DNA from: Bacteroidota bacterium
Lineage (GTDB): Bacteria > Bacteroidota > Bacteroidia > Flavobacteriales > Weeksellaceae
Assembly: GCA_023423715.1 (NCBI GenBank)
Contig: JAFAFC010000039.1
Location: forward strand, 62,001 to 126,000
Direction of reading: 5' to 3'
DNA length: 64,000 bases
The notes beneath the pieces are model-generated. The model was not told the origin of the DNA and ran no database searches. It was given only the letters and a program-made list of their open reading frames with translations. Position 1 is the first letter of the stretch. Each line of letters begins with the position of its first letter. Below, in pieces: positions 24,277 to 31,767 of this stretch. A program made the translations under genes and the position numbers.

Positions 24277-25404
24277 TCAATTTTTTTTGGCGTATTCGCC
24301 AAAAGTTTTCAGGTTTTTGATATTTCCATCCAAGGTTTCTTCTTGTCCGTAACCTGCTCCATAACCGTCATTTGGAAGAATCCAACCTAATGGCATATCG
24401 TGTTTCTTATAGCGATCAATTACAGCTCTTGCAGAAAATTGATAGTTGTTTTTTTCTCCATTTAAGGATTCTTTGATTCCCGTTTGGTCTTTTTGGCTTT
24501 CCTTGTACTTCTTGCCGTCTTCAAATAAAATCCCCTTTTCGTCTTCCTTCCAATAATCACGATTGTAGGCATTAAGATGTCCTTCGTACAAACTCATTTT
24601 AGGCAACAAAACTGGATTTCCCGTTAGTTGATAAAAATCGTTCAAAAGTGGAACAACGCCATCATTGACCATGATAAAGAAATCTGCATAATTATCATCA
24701 TGACTGATTTTTACTTTCTTAGAATTTTGAGTTCCAAAATCGTACTTTCCTTTTTTGAACGTATACCACATCAACCCATAGCCATTCGTTGACCAATAAA
24801 ATGGAGTAGGTGACGCAACACCGCCATCCGTCCACGAATTTTGATTTTCAATGGCAATCGTTTTTCCTTTATGAGAGAATCGTCCGTTTTGAACGCCACC
24901 TCCGAAGAAATATTCATTTGGATTTTCTTTGAATGTTACGGTTGTTCTGCCTTTTTCAAATTTTAAAGGTTCAACAGATTCTAGAATAACTTTATTCCTT
25001 TTCAAATCCGTAACGATGAACGTGGCTGCCGATTTATTAAACTGAATAGAAACTGCTTCAGAACTAATTACCAAAGAATTTCCATCGTCTTTTATTTGCA
25101 TTTTTCCTGCATTTTTTCTAGGTTGATTAACCAAAATCTGTGCTTCTGGTTTTGCTGCAGGATTTCGAAGTCCTAATTCTGTGTTTGGATCTTGAAACAT
25201 TCTGAAAATTCCTTTTCCATAAAAATCCAAGAGCATTTTCTTGGAATCTGAAAATTGAACTTCAACTAGGGTTTCATTAAGCATCTTTGCTGATGTGATA
25301 GATGCTGTTTTGGTATTGGATTGCGCACTTAAATAATTGGAAGACAAAGCGCTTGCAGAAAGTACAAGAGCGAGTTGCCCAATAAGGAACAATGATTTTT
25401 TCAT
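24277..25404 (-). CDS. N-terminal fragment of the interrupted GH31 glycosidase
   Basis: A 375-residue open frame from ATG 25404 to the in-frame TGA. It carries an export signal ending near LSAQS and the beta-sandwich N-terminal region of GH31 (YFFGGGVQNGRFSHKGK, PTPFYWSTNGYGLMWY, DFFIMVNDGVVPLLNDFYQLTG) plus the first strands of the barrel (MPLGWILPNDGYGAGYG). Alone it has neither catalytic aspartate and would be an inactive secreted stub. The outer-membrane receptor gene lies upstream on the same strand, but a terminator separates them. Listed separately because annotation pipelines may report it as its own gene. Confidence 0.6.
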   Translation of the reverse strand: MKKSLFLIGQLALVLSASALSSNYLSAQSNTKTASITSAKMLNETLVEVQFSDSKKMLLDFYGKGIFRMFQDPNTELGLRNPAAKPEAQILVNQPRKNAGKMQIKDDGNSLVISSEAVSIQFNKSAATFIVTDLKRNKVILESVEPLKFEKGRTTVTFKENPNEYFFGGGVQNGRFSHKGKTIAIENQNSWTDGGVASPTPFYWSTNGYGLMWYTFKKGKYDFGTQNSKKVKISHDDNYADFFIMVNDGVVPLLNDFYQLTGNPVLLPKMSLYEGHLNAYNRDYWKEDEKGILFEDGKKYKESQKDQTGIKESLNGEKNNYQFSARAVIDRYKKHDMPLGWILPNDGYGAGYGQEETLDGNIKNLKTFGEYAKKN

Positions 25405-25447
25405 GAAAATTTTCGGTTGACTGTGATTTTTTTTCGAGTAGTAATAT

Positions 25448-25480
25448 TATAAAAAAATCCTGAAACTACTTTCAGGATTT
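25448..25480 (-). terminator. Terminator of the outer-membrane receptor gene
   Basis: An 11-bp perfect stem (25455-25465 and 25470-25480) with loop CTAC is followed on the minus strand by a T-rich run. It separates the receptor from the downstream GH31 gene. Confidence 0.83.
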
Positions 25481-25489
25481 ATTGATTTT

Positions 25490-28069
25490 TTACATTTGAC
25501 CGCCGCCCATTTCGTCGTCGCCAGAGTAATTGTTGTTAATGTCTTTTTTCTGCTTTTTGGTTTCAACACGATCTCCTTGTTTGAATCTATACGTTAAAGA
25601 AAGTGAGAATTGTCTTGGCATCCATTGCATTTCCATACTTCTCGTAAACTGCTGAGAATTGGTATCTACACGCATTTTCCTCGTATTGAAAATATCTCGT
25701 ACGTTGAAAGCTAAGGTTCCATTTCCTTTCCAAATGGTTTGAGTAGCTCCAAAATCAATTCCATACATCGCTTTACGGTTCATCATTGCTGTTTTTTCTC
25801 CAGCTCTGTAGAAACTTTGAATTTGTAGATTTAGATTTTTATTTGGTCTGAACGTGTTTGTTAAACGCAATCTGTATGAGAAACCATCACCTGAAAAATC
25901 CATTTCTTTCGTTGGATCATTCGGGAACATATTGTACGTTCCTGTGTTTTTATATCCATATAAATCAGCTGAAAACATCATTTTCCACCAAGTGAATGGA
26001 TCGTAAGTACCGTTTAAATCCAAACCATAATTGTTTTCTGACCCAACGTTAATTGGAATGGTATTAATAGCATTAGAGTCATCAAGGTATTGATATCTAT
26101 TCTGCTCATCCTCCGACTTTTTGTAGTATAAAGTTGGGTTGATGGTAAATTTCTTTTTAGCAATGCTATATCCAAATTCAAACGAGTTCTCATAACTTGG
26201 ATTCAAATCTGGATTTCCTCTGAAATAGTTTCTATCATCATCAAATGACATAAACGGAATCATAGAAAATGCTCTTGGACGATTAATTCTTCTAGAATAA
26301 TTGACTAAGAATTGACTATCATCTGTAATATTATAGCTTAAGAAAACAGTAGGGAAAAACTTGGTGTAGTTTTTATTTACTGTTGGTGTGTGCGCTGGAT
26401 TTCCATTGGTATCATAGTTATTGAAATCAATATCAATTTTTGACATTTCACTTCTTAAACCTAATTGATATGCAAATTTTTCTCCGATTTTACTTTTGAA
26501 TTGAGCGTAAAGTCCTAAGATATTTTCCGCGTAAACGGTGTTACTTGTAAAATCATAACGTTGGAAAAGAGGTCCGCCATCATCACTTTGGTTTACAAAA
26601 TAATCGTAGGTATTTTTATTGTAATCGTAACGAGCACCTGCTTCAATTCTTGAATTTTCACCTAAAGGAAGTTCGTAATCTGCTTTTCCGATGAACGTTG
26701 TAGATTTAGAATCAGTCACTACATTATTAACGGAATTTCCGGTATTCTGAATGATATTGTTTACAAAAAAGTTTTGTAGAATTTGATTGTCTCCATCTGT
26801 TTTATTTGTTTGGAAACTTCCAGAAACCGATAAGTTTTGTCCTTTATCATCTAATTTTTGATCGAGCCCAAAATCAATTTGAGTAGCAAGGTTATTGTTG
26901 TTTCCTATACTTTGTCTTTCTCTAACCACATCTTGAAAGTTAGATGCGTCACTGAAGATTTTTTCTCCGTAACGGTTTAGATTATCCGAATCATTATCGA
27001 ATGTACGGATCATTCCTGAAAAATTAATGGATGTTTTTTCGCCAATGTCACGAACAAATCCTGCAGTTAAATTATAGTTTTCGCCTTCACGAGTGCTTTT
27101 TCCATCTTGATTTGATGATTTAATGAACGGGAATTTATCCGATGTTAAAGAAGATGGATCTTCTTTTCTCGTCATGTAATTTTTGCTGGTGCTTTCCCCT
27201 TTTTGATAGCCACCACCACCATTCACGTACCATGTCCAATCGCCTTTTCTCCAGTTTAAGTTGGCGTTCAGGTTGGTTCTTGGAAGATATCCAATAGATC
27301 CTGTTACGCTACCATTAAATCCAGCTTTTTTCTCTTTTTTCAAGATAATGTTCAAGATTCCCGCAGTTCCTGAAGCTTCGTATTTTGAAGAAGGGTTGGT
27401 AATCACTTCGATTCGTTCAATACTTTCAGATGGGATTGATTGAAGTGCATTAGCTCCGTCATCAATTCCTAATAGGGAAGATGGTTTTCCGTTGATTAAG
27501 AAACGAACATTCGAGTTTCCTCTCATGGTCACCGTTCCATCCGTATCAACAGACACCGAAGGGACGTTTTGCAAAACATCTTGTAAGTTTCCTCCTTTGC
27601 TTAACAAGTCGGCACTTACGTTATAGGTTTTCTTGTCTAATTCAACTTTGTAAGGTTTTGTCGATGCCGCTACAATTGTTACCCCTTCAATATTTTGAGT
27701 AGGTGTCAACGTTTGGCTAGCTTCTTTAGTAATGGTGAAATTACCATCATTTTTTCCTGCTGTGATCGATCGATCTGTGACTAGTTTTTTATAGTCTATG
27801 GCTTCAATACTAACTTCGTATTGGCCTGGAACTAGGGCAACTTGGTAACTTCCGCTTTCATCGGTAAGTACAGCGTCGCTTAATAATTTATTGGTTTTGT
27901 TGGAGAAAGTAACCGAAGCATAAGGAATCGCTTGGTTGGCATTGTCTACAATTTTTCCGCCTACATTTACTTTTTCTTGTGCGAAGGCCATACTGGCTGC
28001 TCCTAACACAAATACTAATCCTAAAGTTCGTTTTTTGATAATTGAAGAAAATTCAATTTGAGTACTCAT
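25490..28069 (-). CDS. TonB-dependent-receptor-like outer membrane beta-barrel protein
   Basis: An 859-residue outer-membrane protein. Order of parts: signal peptide (about 1-30, ending SMAFAQ), a carboxypeptidase-like regulatory beta-sandwich (about 34-120, VNVGGKIVDNANQAIPYASV), a plug domain (about 150-245, with LQDVLQNVPSVSVD and IERIEVITNPSSKY), then a long beta-barrel of the Bacteroidota outer-membrane beta-barrel family. The tail is hydrophilic (QKKDINNNY to GGGQM) and lacks the terminal aromatic residue of classical TonB receptors. Substrate unknown. No SusD-like partner is next to it, so it is not a standard SusCD pair. It has its own terminator. Confidence 0.88.
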   Translation of the reverse strand: MSTQIEFSSIIKKRTLGLVFVLGAASMAFAQEKVNVGGKIVDNANQAIPYASVTFSNKTNKLLSDAVLTDESGSYQVALVPGQYEVSIEAIDYKKLVTDRSITAGKNDGNFTITKEASQTLTPTQNIEGVTIVAASTKPYKVELDKKTYNVSADLLSKGGNLQDVLQNVPSVSVDTDGTVTMRGNSNVRFLINGKPSSLLGIDDGANALQSIPSESIERIEVITNPSSKYEASGTAGILNIILKKEKKAGFNGSVTGSIGYLPRTNLNANLNWRKGDWTWYVNGGGGYQKGESTSKNYMTRKEDPSSLTSDKFPFIKSSNQDGKSTREGENYNLTAGFVRDIGEKTSINFSGMIRTFDNDSDNLNRYGEKIFSDASNFQDVVRERQSIGNNNNLATQIDFGLDQKLDDKGQNLSVSGSFQTNKTDGDNQILQNFFVNNIIQNTGNSVNNVVTDSKSTTFIGKADYELPLGENSRIEAGARYDYNKNTYDYFVNQSDDGGPLFQRYDFTSNTVYAENILGLYAQFKSKIGEKFAYQLGLRSEMSKIDIDFNNYDTNGNPAHTPTVNKNYTKFFPTVFLSYNITDDSQFLVNYSRRINRPRAFSMIPFMSFDDDRNYFRGNPDLNPSYENSFEFGYSIAKKKFTINPTLYYKKSEDEQNRYQYLDDSNAINTIPINVGSENNYGLDLNGTYDPFTWWKMMFSADLYGYKNTGTYNMFPNDPTKEMDFSGDGFSYRLRLTNTFRPNKNLNLQIQSFYRAGEKTAMMNRKAMYGIDFGATQTIWKGNGTLAFNVRDIFNTRKMRVDTNSQQFTRSMEMQWMPRQFSLSLTYRFKQGDRVETKKQKKDINNNYSGDDEMGGGQM

Positions 28070-28100
28070 AAATTCTATAGTTTACAATGGTATTAGACGT

Positions 28101-28136
28101 AAAAAAAGACGAAAAGTTAAATCCCGTCTCTTTTTT
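28101..28136 (-). terminator. Probable terminator of dapF-mltG
   Basis: A 5-bp GC-containing stem (AGACG/CGTCT, 28107-28111 and 28125-28129) extended by A-T pairs after a one-base bulge, with T residues following on the minus strand. A second AT-rich inverted repeat (28134-28150) lies closer to the mltG stop. Confidence 0.5.
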
Positions 28137-28159
28137 AGAATAATTCTAAATAATATTTT

Positions 28160-29188
28160 TTAATTCTTGATGTTTTTCGAATTCAACCAATCTTGATACT
28201 CTTTTGCATTTCGTGCGTGTTCCGCATCATTATCGGTAAATTTATGCAATCCGGGTCTTTTAGGATCAGCACACATGAAGATATATTTGTTCGATTCTGC
28301 ATTCAGAACTGCATCCACAGAGTTTTTATCAACCACACAAATTGGTCCTGGAGGAATTCCTACATTAGAGTAGGTGTTGTATGGCGATGGTGTTCGTAAA
28401 TCCTTATACAAAACACGTCTAATTTTTGACTGAAAATTATTGGCTTTGTTTACGGCATAAATTACTGTAGGATCGCTTTGCAACTTCATTCCTTTATGGT
28501 ATCTGTTGAGATACAAACCTGCAATCGTCTTTTGTTCATCCGTTTTTCCGCCTGATTCTTTATAAACGATGGAAGCCAAAGCATATATTTGATTTCGTGT
28601 TAATCCACTTTGTTTTTCTTTCGCCACACGTTCAGCATTCCAAAATTCATTATACTGATCTTGGAATTTCTTGAAAAACTCTTCTGGAGTTACGGTCCAA
28701 AAGAATTGATACGTATCGATAAAGAAATATTTCTTTAAGTCTTCAGCATTTTGATAGCCTTCTTTTATCGCAATTTGATCCAAACTTTTTGCAAAAGTTG
28801 CCGAATCGGCTTCTGTTTTGCGACTTACTCGACCTACCATTTGATAGACATCATAAAAATCTCCAATTCGAAATTGATCTGGAGTTTGATTTCCGGCTTT
28901 AATCATGTTGACTAACTCTCGGTTGTCGGCACCGTCTTTAATTGCATAACGACCACCTTTGAAATATTGATTCATATTTTTGTCCAAAGCCACGGCTTTG
29001 AAACTTTCTGGATCTTTCAAATAGGGTTTAATTGAATCTAAAATTTGTTCAAATTTAGCATTAGATGGAATTAATAAATAACCATCTTTTGCAACGTTAT
29101 TAGACATGTTTTTTGTGTAATAGCGAAAGCCGAAATATCCAACAATGGCGATTACAACTAACAATATGATTAATACAACTTTTTTCAT
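28160..29188 (-). CDS. mltG: Endolytic peptidoglycan transglycosylase MltG
   Basis: A 342-residue inner-membrane enzyme that cuts nascent glycan strands and is thought to set their length. One N-terminal membrane helix (about 4-22) precedes the YceG-like domain. The catalytic glutamate is Glu211 in LASIVYKESGG; LQSDPTVIYAV and SPYNTYSNVGIPPGPI are further family signatures. It lies 8 bases downstream of dapF, so the two form a cell-wall operon: one supplies the meso-diaminopimelate precursor, the other processes the polymer. Confidence 0.95.
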   Translation of the reverse strand: MKKVVLIILLVVIAIVGYFGFRYYTKNMSNNVAKDGYLLIPSNAKFEQILDSIKPYLKDPESFKAVALDKNMNQYFKGGRYAIKDGADNRELVNMIKAGNQTPDQFRIGDFYDVYQMVGRVSRKTEADSATFAKSLDQIAIKEGYQNAEDLKKYFFIDTYQFFWTVTPEEFFKKFQDQYNEFWNAERVAKEKQSGLTRNQIYALASIVYKESGGKTDEQKTIAGLYLNRYHKGMKLQSDPTVIYAVNKANNFQSKIRRVLYKDLRTPSPYNTYSNVGIPPGPICVVDKNSVDAVLNAESNKYIFMCADPKRPGLHKFTDNDAEHARNAKEYQDWLNSKNIKN

Positions 29189-29196
29189 AGAATACG

Positions 29197-29961
29197 TTAT
29201 AGGGAAATTTTTCCTTTAAAAACTTGGTCTGCTGGACCTTCTAGCCAAATGTTTTTGAAAGAATCACCTTCTTTTTCGGCATAGACTTTCAGTTTTCCTC
29301 CCAAAACTTGAATGGCAACTTCATTGGTATTTTCTTCACTCATTAATGATAAAGCAGCCGCTGTAGCGCCTGTTCCACAACTGAAGGTTTCATCTTCAAC
29401 ACCACGTTCGTAGGTCCGAACAAACAAATCACTGTTTCCTGTTTTTTCAACAAAATTGACGTTGATACCTTCCTTTTTATACCTGTCGGAATTTCGTACG
29501 GCGTACCCTTCCTTAAAAACATCCAGATTTTTTAAGTCGGAAACATATTGTACAAAGTGCGGTGAACCCGTATTTAAAACGAAATTATTTCCATCTTTAT
29601 TGATTTCGGAAACGTTAATCATTTTAAGCTTTACAATATTTTCATCAATTTCTGCTTCGTGCAATCCATCAATCGCATTGAACGATGTTTTTTTATCGAA
29701 AACATTTAAAAAATGCGCGAAAGCGACAATACAACGACCTCCATTGCCACACATCGTGCTTTCGTTTCCGTCTGAATTGTAATACACCATGCGGAAATCA
29801 GAAGCGTTATCGTGTTCTAAAAGAATCAATCCGTCGCCACCTATTCCGAATCGGCGATCGCATAAGCGTTCGATAGTTGGTTGATTTTTAGGAAAATGTT
29901 GATCTCTATTATCAATCAATATAAAATCGTTACCTGTTCCTTGATATTTGTAAAACTCCAT
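29197..29961 (-). CDS. dapF: Diaminopimelate epimerase
   Basis: A 254-residue cofactor-free racemase that converts LL- to meso-diaminopimelate for lysine and peptidoglycan synthesis. The two catalytic cysteines are Cys71 (MCGNGGRC) and Cys195 (FSCGTGATA); the N-terminus FYKYQGTGNDFILID and FGIGGDGL are conserved. Co-transcribed with mltG. Its likely -7 box lies inside the terminator hairpin of the upstream lipoprotein gene. Confidence 0.96.
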   Translation of the reverse strand: MEFYKYQGTGNDFILIDNRDQHFPKNQPTIERLCDRRFGIGGDGLILLEHDNASDFRMVYYNSDGNESTMCGNGGRCIVAFAHFLNVFDKKTSFNAIDGLHEAEIDENIVKLKMINVSEINKDGNNFVLNTGSPHFVQYVSDLKNLDVFKEGYAVRNSDRYKKEGINVNFVEKTGNSDLFVRTYERGVEDETFSCGTGATAAALSLMSEENTNEVAIQVLGGKLKVYAEKEGDSFKNIWLEGPADQVFKGKISL

Positions 29962-29970
29962 ATATGTTAA

Positions 29971-30013
29971 AAAAGAAAAGTGAACAAAATTACAAAAAGA
30001 ATTTGTTCACTTT
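29971..30013 (-). terminator. Terminator of the Asn/Gln-rich lipoprotein gene
   Basis: A 12-bp perfect stem (29977-29988 and 30002-30013, loop of 13) followed on the minus strand by TTTTCTTTTTT. It separates the pnuC-lipoprotein unit from dapF. Confidence 0.82.
29985..29992 (-). promoter_or_regulatory. -7 box of dapF inside a terminator stem
   Basis: The minus strand reads TAATTTTG (perfect TAnnTTTG), 23 bases before the dapF ATG. Half of it lies in the downstream arm of the terminator hairpin. No good -33 element is visible. Confidence 0.5.
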
Positions 30014-30032
30014 AATACCTTAGATCAATAAA

Positions 30033-30764
30033 TTATCTATTATCGCCTGTTCTCGTTCTGCTCGAATTATTCCCTCTGGTATTCGTATTTGAGTTGGAAT
30101 TCGAATTGGAGTTTGAGTTCTGTGGCGCAACATTTCTTTGTACCGTCGTATTTTCAGTTCTTGTGGGTTGAGAATTAGAACGGCTTGATGCGTTTTGTCT
30201 AAATCCTGAGTTCGAAGAACTTCTATTAGATTGTGTGTTTTGCTGTTGCTGTTGCTGCTGTTGCGTATTGGTTCTGAAACCTCCGCCACTATTTCTATTC
30301 GTACTCGTATTATTTTGGTTTGTAGAAGGATAACGTCCCGACGAATTGTTGTTCGAATTTGAATTTACGTTATTCGGTCTGTTGCTACTCGCATTAAACC
30401 CAGGTCCGTTGTTCGTATTCGTATTTCGGTTGGTCGTTGTATCTCTATATCCGCTATTGTATCCATTATTATTGTTGTTATAATAATAATCGTTTCTCTG
30501 AACGTAAATCTTTTGACGATTTACCCCATAATAATACGGAGCTCCGTTATCATAATAATAGTTGAAATTATCACGATAATAATATCCATCATTTCCATAA
30601 TAACCACCGTTTCCGTAATAGGATTGTGGTGCGTAGTAGTAACCTCCTTGGTAGTACGGATCATAATATTGTTCGTTACCTGAATAATTGTCTGGGTAAA
30701 TAACACAAGATGTTAATGATCCCATCAATACTAAACCAATAGATATTTTCAATAAATTTTTCAT
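30033..30764 (-). CDS. Asn/Gln/Ser/Tyr-rich low-complexity lipoprotein
   Basis: Function unknown. The 243-residue product begins with a clear lipoprotein signal (GSLTSC; Cys20 lipidated). Residues 25-100 are rich in Tyr-Tyr-Gly-Asn steps and resemble glycine/tyrosine-rich surface proteins; residues 100-243 are almost only Asn, Ser, Thr, Gln, Arg and Gly, with a run of eight Gln encoded by CAA/CAG codons and an Asn-Ser alternation near the end. Such a chain is expected to be disordered and could aggregate or coat the surface; this is inference. It starts 12 bases after pnuC on the same strand and ends before a strong terminator. Overlapping frames on this strand were judged shadows of the repeats. 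Confidence 0.72.
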   Translation of the reverse strand: MKNLLKISIGLVLMGSLTSCVIYPDNYSGNEQYYDPYYQGGYYYAPQSYYGNGGYYGNDGYYYRDNFNYYYDNGAPYYYGVNRQKIYVQRNDYYYNNNNNGYNSGYRDTTTNRNTNTNNGPGFNASSNRPNNVNSNSNNNSSGRYPSTNQNNTSTNRNSGGGFRTNTQQQQQQQQNTQSNRSSSNSGFRQNASSRSNSQPTRTENTTVQRNVAPQNSNSNSNSNSNTNTRGNNSSRTRTGDNR

Positions 30765-30776
30765 GACTTTTTTTAA

Positions 30777-31439
30777 TTAATTCTCTTTTAAACTTTTTTT
30801 CCATTCTCGGTATCCAATGATAGCCATTATGGTAAATACCAAATATTGAACCGAAGTTAATCCAAGTCCTTTATAAATATACATGGGTATCGAAATTATA
30901 TCGGCAATAATCCAGAAAATCCAGTTCTCAATGCGCCTTTTGGCCATTAACCACATTCCAACTAAAAGTAATGCGGTTACAAAAATATCTACCCAATTTG
31001 CCCAATCGAGATGGTACAAACCGAGTTCAACATCAACATGAGAAAAATTATTATCAATAAAAGGCTTATAATAATAAACGAATGTGACCAAAAGTAAACT
31101 TAACACGAAAAGAACTCCCGAAACCATCCAATCTTTCTTTTTTGCCCAAGAAACAGAGATATGAACTTGATCATTCGTATGCTTGGACCACAAAATCCAA
31201 CCATAAACACTCATAATTGTGTAATAGATATTGATTAAGCAGTCTCCTAAAAGACCAAAAACAAAAAGAATGTACACATAAAGTGAAGTCGAAATAATCC
31301 CCGTAGGGTACACCCAAATATTTTTCTTAATGGAAAAGTAAACACTTAAAATTCCAAAAACGACAGCAATTACTTCAATTGCAATTTGAGTCGTTGTATA
31401 CGTTTCGTATGGTTTTAAGAATAATTCGTATAAATCCAA
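30777..31439 (-). CDS. pnuC: PnuC-type nicotinamide riboside / NMN transporter
   Basis: A 220-residue membrane protein with about seven helices of the PnuC family, which imports nicotinamide riboside (historically called an NMN transporter) for NAD synthesis. Family features are NIWVYPTGIISTSLYVYILF, LLGDCLINIYY and ENWIFWIIADIISIPMY. The only plausible start is a TTG at 31439: no ATG or GTG lies between it and the in-frame stop upstream, and the next methionine is far into the protein. I looked for a TPP- or NAD-type riboswitch upstream and saw none. pncA elsewhere in the window (62.7 kb) belongs to the same salvage route. Confidence 0.88.
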   Translation of the reverse strand: MDLYELFLKPYETYTTTQIAIEVIAVVFGILSVYFSIKKNIWVYPTGIISTSLYVYILFVFGLLGDCLINIYYTIMSVYGWILWSKHTNDQVHISVSWAKKKDWMVSGVLFVLSLLLVTFVYYYKPFIDNNFSHVDVELGLYHLDWANWVDIFVTALLLVGMWLMAKRRIENWIFWIIADIISIPMYIYKGLGLTSVQYLVFTIMAIIGYREWKKSLKEN

Positions 31440-31767
31440 GAGCTTTGTTTTTCAGTGGACTAAATTAATTCAAAATTTTTCGAAATCCCAATGCCTTTTC
31501 ATAATTTAAATTTTGAATAATTTGTAGTATAGTTGTATTATAATTTAGTTGATTTATTAGCGATAAACACGTTTTAGATTTAGTAAAAAAATGATTTGAT
31601 TAATGTTTTATATTCAATTTGAATTCTTAAAATCTAAATATTAACTTGGCAACATATTGAATCAACTAATGACGAATACGTACATTTTTTGAAAAAAAAA
31701 TCTTAATAAACGTTAACATTCCGAATTAATTTATATTTTCGTGAAATTAATTTTATCAAATCACTTT
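31440..31767. other. AT-rich divergent intergenic region between pnuC and an amino-acid permease gene
   Basis: This 328-base stretch is the longest gene-free gap in the window and is very AT-rich. It contains no ORF, tRNA or riboswitch that I can recognise. TATATTTT at 31732-31739 is a one-mismatch -7 box placed 29 bases before the permease ATG at 31768. On the other strand TAATTTAG near 31465 is a poor candidate for pnuC. The middle part could hold upstream control elements, but I see no clear palindrome. Confidence 0.6.

Larger units (their letters stand above)
21580..25404 (-). pseudogene. Multidomain GH31 glycosidase gene interrupted by one in-frame TGA
   Basis: Read straight through, this is one open frame of 1275 codons broken only by a TGA at 24277-24279 (codon 376). 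Upstream and downstream parts are in the same frame, so the lesion is a nonsense change and not a frameshift. Family alignment from memory (KKxGVxVGLWTQS) predicts glycine (GGA) there, so one G-to-T base change explains it. Domains in full-length numbering: signal peptide 1-27, GH31 N-terminal region, TIM barrel with nucleophile Asp416 (LKTDVAWVG) and acid/base Asp468 (WSGDQTG), a GH31 C-terminal beta region, a fibronectin III-like unit about 843-937, an F5/8C-like domain about 938-1080, dockerin-like repeats 1081-1144 and a cohesin-like tail 1145-1274. The stop precedes both catalytic residues. Options are a true pseudogene, readthrough, or a sequencing error. Confidence 0.85.

Noticed and set aside
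24240..24300. Frameshift as the cause of the split GH31 gene, suggested by the run of eight A
   Set aside because: Translation of both sides is in the same phase: GCC AAA AAA AAT TGA GTT GAA continues directly into the conserved GLWTQS block, so no indel is needed.
25490..28069. Polysaccharide utilisation locus formed by the receptor and the GH31 gene
   Set aside because: There is no SusD-like partner or dedicated regulator, the receptor lacks typical SusC features, and a terminator separates the two genes.
30020..30289. Second minus-strand frame within the Asn/Gln-rich lipoprotein gene
   Set aside because: It is produced by the same low-complexity repeats and runs into the downstream region near the terminator; the lipoprotein frame has a clear signal and start.
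31440..31767. Riboswitch (TPP or NAD type) upstream of pnuC
   Set aside because: I looked for the TPP CUGAGA core and for GC-paired helices and saw only AT-rich sequence.
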